Source: Podospora bellae-mahoneyi (Eukaryota; Ascomycota; Sordariomycetes; Sordariales; Podosporaceae). From it: a stretch of 64,000 bases of DNA. How positions within the stretch are numbered: the first letter of the stretch is position 1; each line of letters opens with the position of its first letter. Position numbers and translations under genes: made by a program. This document shows, piece after piece, positions 61,289 to 64,000 of this stretch. The stretch covers positions 3,906,001 through 3,970,000 of the forward strand of contig NW_026946359.1 in the NCBI RefSeq assembly GCF_035222275.1, read 5' to 3'. Below the pieces are notes generated by a model, which was given only the letters and a program-made list of their open reading frames with translations, was not told where the DNA came from and ran no database searches.

Positions 61289-64000
61289 ATGAGTGCCCAT
61301 GACATGTCCCTCCTGGGCGGGGAATCCATAAGCATCGACTCTGGAATCCAGGTGATGCAGAGCATTCAAGGCATGGACGGTGCCATGGCTCTCGATGATG
61401 TCGACCTCTTCGGAGATTCTGTTATGGACAATGCTCTGGGTACCCTGCCCCTGACCTCTCGCCCTCTTCCAAGTAAGCAGCTTCAGCAGCGGCTGGACCA
61501 ACTCCGAGCCCGTGGTTGCTGTCAGGGAATCGCTTGGGGCCGCTTGGGGAACATAGCCTGCGTCTCCAAAGATGGCATGTCGGTTGACATTCGCTACATG
61601 CGTTGCAATCCCGAGAACGGTGAATGGGATATGAATGATCCAAGCTCTTCTGCCACCATTTCACTGGTTCATGGTCCGCCCTCGTTCATCTCGCTGCCTT
61701 CTGCCGGCGCCCCCATAGTCCACGTCGCCTGGTCCCCTACCACGCATATGGCTGACTTGGCCGTCATTGATGCTCTCGGCCGCATCAGCATTCTCTTCTT
61801 CCCATTGCAGATCAACAGACCCTATCCTATGAGAAAATGGGATTCCGATCCTGTGGATGACCTCCACAGCGTCGTCGGTTGTCACTGGTTACCAATCGGT
61901 AACGCAGCAAGTCAGAGCCGAGGGGTATGCCGTTCTCTTTCAGGACCACATGTTTGGCAGTCTTGCTTACACTCGATAGTTTCTCACACAATGCAGTGGT
62001 GCACACTGGGCAGGGTCCGAATACAAATACAACCACATAGCTCAGCCGGCTTTTGGGCCGTCACATCCTCACCCTGGAAGGAGCGCGCTGGTGTGTGTTA
62101 CCACAAATGGTCTTCTGAGGCTGTTCTATCAAATTAGCAGCCGGCATGAGGAAACAGCTCTCGAGCTCGAGAGTGTGACGGCCGCCGATGATCTCATCAC
62201 GCACGCCTCTTTCTGCTGTGATAAACGTAAGACCCCGCCAGACTCGAAATGTGTTGCAGCAGAACTAATCTTTTTGGTCAGCAAACACCCTTCTCATAGC
62301 TCTCGCTACGGCGTCGAAGCAGCTGAGGGTAGTGCGTGTTGGTGTGAACTGGGGGAATCCCCCAAGTGATAAGCAGGTGCACCCAGGCAGTATACAATTA
62401 AGACCATCGATGAAAGAGGTGCATGTAGCCACCACCAGTTGGCTACAACATGGCCCGAGCGAGTCGACTCTAGACTTTTCCATGTCACAGCTCTCTCACC
62501 TCCTAGTACTCCCGTCTTTCATGGAGACCAGTAACCCTCCAACCTTCGCCCCAGCAGTTGTTGTCACGGTGAGATCATATCTGCCAAACGAAACCTCGCC
62601 CTACGATCAGGAAACCCAGAGCATCATCGATCGCTGGGAGGTTCTGAACGATCAAGCCCAAGCACCACATCCCGCGTTTGAGCAGCTGGGTCCCCGGAAC
62701 GGTGCTGGAGCTGCCCCCCCGGTAAGTTTCTATGAACTTGGATGATACGAAAGCCGCAGCTAATGGGTAAATCAGACCATGACTAGGTTGCGGAAGCTGG
62801 AGCCAGTCACAATCCCCAAAGTGGTCATCTCGATGCAAACGACCACCATACAGCTGGGAAGAGTCGTTTGCTTCACCTTTAGCGACGGCACCGTTCAGTA
62901 CCGTGACAGGTTCACCATGACTGAACTTTACAACGAGCACAACACCGAGAACATCAACAGCCCTCACCAGGTTGGGTTCCAGTTTGACGATCCGACGCCC
63001 TGTAAGTCCTCCATACTAGTGTGTTTGCAGGTACTAGCTCCATGGTGACTAATTTTCCCACTGTTCAGGTCTTCAGGTCGCTTTCTCTCCGAGCAACTTT
63101 GCATTCGTTCAAGTGTGTGAGGATAACACATTGAAGCTGAGAAAACTCCATTATACAATGGGTGATTTAGGTTCCCTTCAAGACGGTTAGTGTGGTGATG
63201 CTTCCTTCGGCCCATGTGAGAGACCCCCAACTAAATCTGTGATCTAGTCCAAGCAAGGGCTGTTCTGGCATCTCTCACAATGCCCATCTCTTTTGCCTGG
63301 CAACAGCAAATGACCTTTGATGACATCCTGGCGGTTGTTCGTCCCTTGACCCAGCATCCGAGTAAGTTCACCCCCTGGAAGGGTTGGTCACGCCTGGATC
63401 TAACAAAAGTTCCATTTCAGAGTTCACAAATGCCTTGTTTAAGGAAATCATAACTCTGCTTCGGACTGTGGTCGACTACTCGGAAGAACAGCAGCAGCTT
63501 GTCGACACACTCATCCGGAACAACCAGCTGCAGTCCTGTCTGAGCCTTCTAAACCACTTTGGCTTCAATGGGAACTTTGAAGCCAGGTCTTTCCACGGAA
63601 AGTTCGCCTCGGTCGCCCTCAACCTGAGAAACATCATTGTTCTCATTGTGCTTGCGAACCACAGCCCACAAAAGTCCAACGGGGTCCTGAACCCGCTCGA
63701 TGAATCAGAGGTGGTCGAGACTCTTGTCGGGTGCGCAGAATGGGCCGTTAGCTTGTTCTCGTGGCTCATCGACTCGCTCTTCAACCTGCTCGACGACCCC
63801 GAGTTCATGGCGCTCCTTTCCGACCAGAGACGATTCCAGGAACTGGCGAGCTACCTCCATACCCGCAACGACGTCTCGGTCTATCTTCTCCTCTGCTCAT
63901 CAACACGCAGCTTGCTCCAGGTTGCCTGCCGTCGGGTCGCGGGCTTGGAGGAAATCAGCAGCCGCGCGCTCACGTACTACAAGACTCACAGCGTGACTGA
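61289..64000 (+). CDS. med16: Mediator complex subunit MED16 (SIN4 homolog), 3' truncated by window end
   Basis: Seven exons are visible: 61289-61924, 61980-62226, 62282-62721, 62776-63001, 63069-63185, 63248-63361 and 63421 to the window edge. They give 786 codons without a stop. The start MSAHDMSLLGGESISI leads to the family block CCQGIAWGRLGNIACVSKDGMSVDIRYMRCNPENG and a beta-propeller-like N-terminal half (HVAWSPTTHMADLAVIDALGRISI; GPSHPHPGRSALVCVTTNGLLRLFY; TATTSWLQHGPSES; FSDGTVQYRDRF). The helical middle contains VVDYSEEQQQLVDTLIRNNQLQ and SFHGKFASVALNLRNIIVLI. MED16 sits in the Mediator tail and links activators to RNA polymerase II. The junction at 61924/61980 is the least certain: an alternative acceptor 17 nt downstream breaks the frame. 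Confidence 0.87.

Overview
This window reads as nuclear DNA of a filamentous ascomycete, most likely a sordariomycete close to the Sordariales. The reasons are many short spliceosomal introns (about 52-73 nt, GTAAGT/GTATGT donors, CTAAC/CTGAC-like branch points, YAG acceptors), long intergenic spacers, and single-copy fungal genes of Neurospora/Podospora/Chaetomium type. There are no bacterial-style operons, no recognisable transposon, no CRISPR array, and no tRNA or rRNA gene that I can support.

Thirteen protein-coding genes are well supported; for twelve of them I could rebuild a complete exon structure that keeps the frame. In order: RSC7/NPL6-type chromatin remodeller subunit (-, 1.1-3.8 kb); RRP44/DIS3 exosome nuclease (+, 11.2-14.3); NUG1 ribosome-assembly GTPase (-, 14.6-16.4); HAD sugar/glycerol-phosphate phosphatase (+, 17.2-18.0); homeodomain transcription factor (+, 26.7-28.7); SSK2/OS-4-type HOG-pathway MAPKKK (-, 31.0-35.2); SLD3-type replication initiation factor (+, 36.2-39.2); TRS65 subunit of TRAPPII (-, 39.6-41.5); PRP40 U1 snRNP splicing factor (+, 42.1-44.9); RLI1/ABCE1 ribosome-recycling ATPase (-, 45.9-48.4); CHD1 remodeller (+, 50.5-55.9); HST3/HST4-like sirtuin (-, 57.7-59.7); and MED16 (+, from 61.3 and cut by the window end).

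The layout alternates strand almost perfectly, giving a chain of divergent promoters and convergent 3' ends. The one exception is the pair that flanks the 8.7-kb gene-poor tract at 18.0-26.7 kb. A second gene-poor tract (3.8-11.2 kb) holds only short protein-like open segments on both strands; these may be eroded or unrecognised genes and are reported with low confidence.

The genes serve separate housekeeping and regulatory roles: chromatin remodelling and transcription (RSC7, CHD1, the sirtuin, MED16, the homeodomain factor), RNA and ribosome metabolism (DIS3, NUG1, PRP40, RLI1), replication (SLD3), vesicle traffic (TRS65) and stress signalling (SSK2). I found no obvious new biological system. 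The points most worth a second look are gene-structure oddities (two stop-free introns of length 3n, and micro-exons of 12, 20, 25 and 27 nt), a small inverted/direct-repeat element in the NUG1 promoter, and the two gene-poor tracts.
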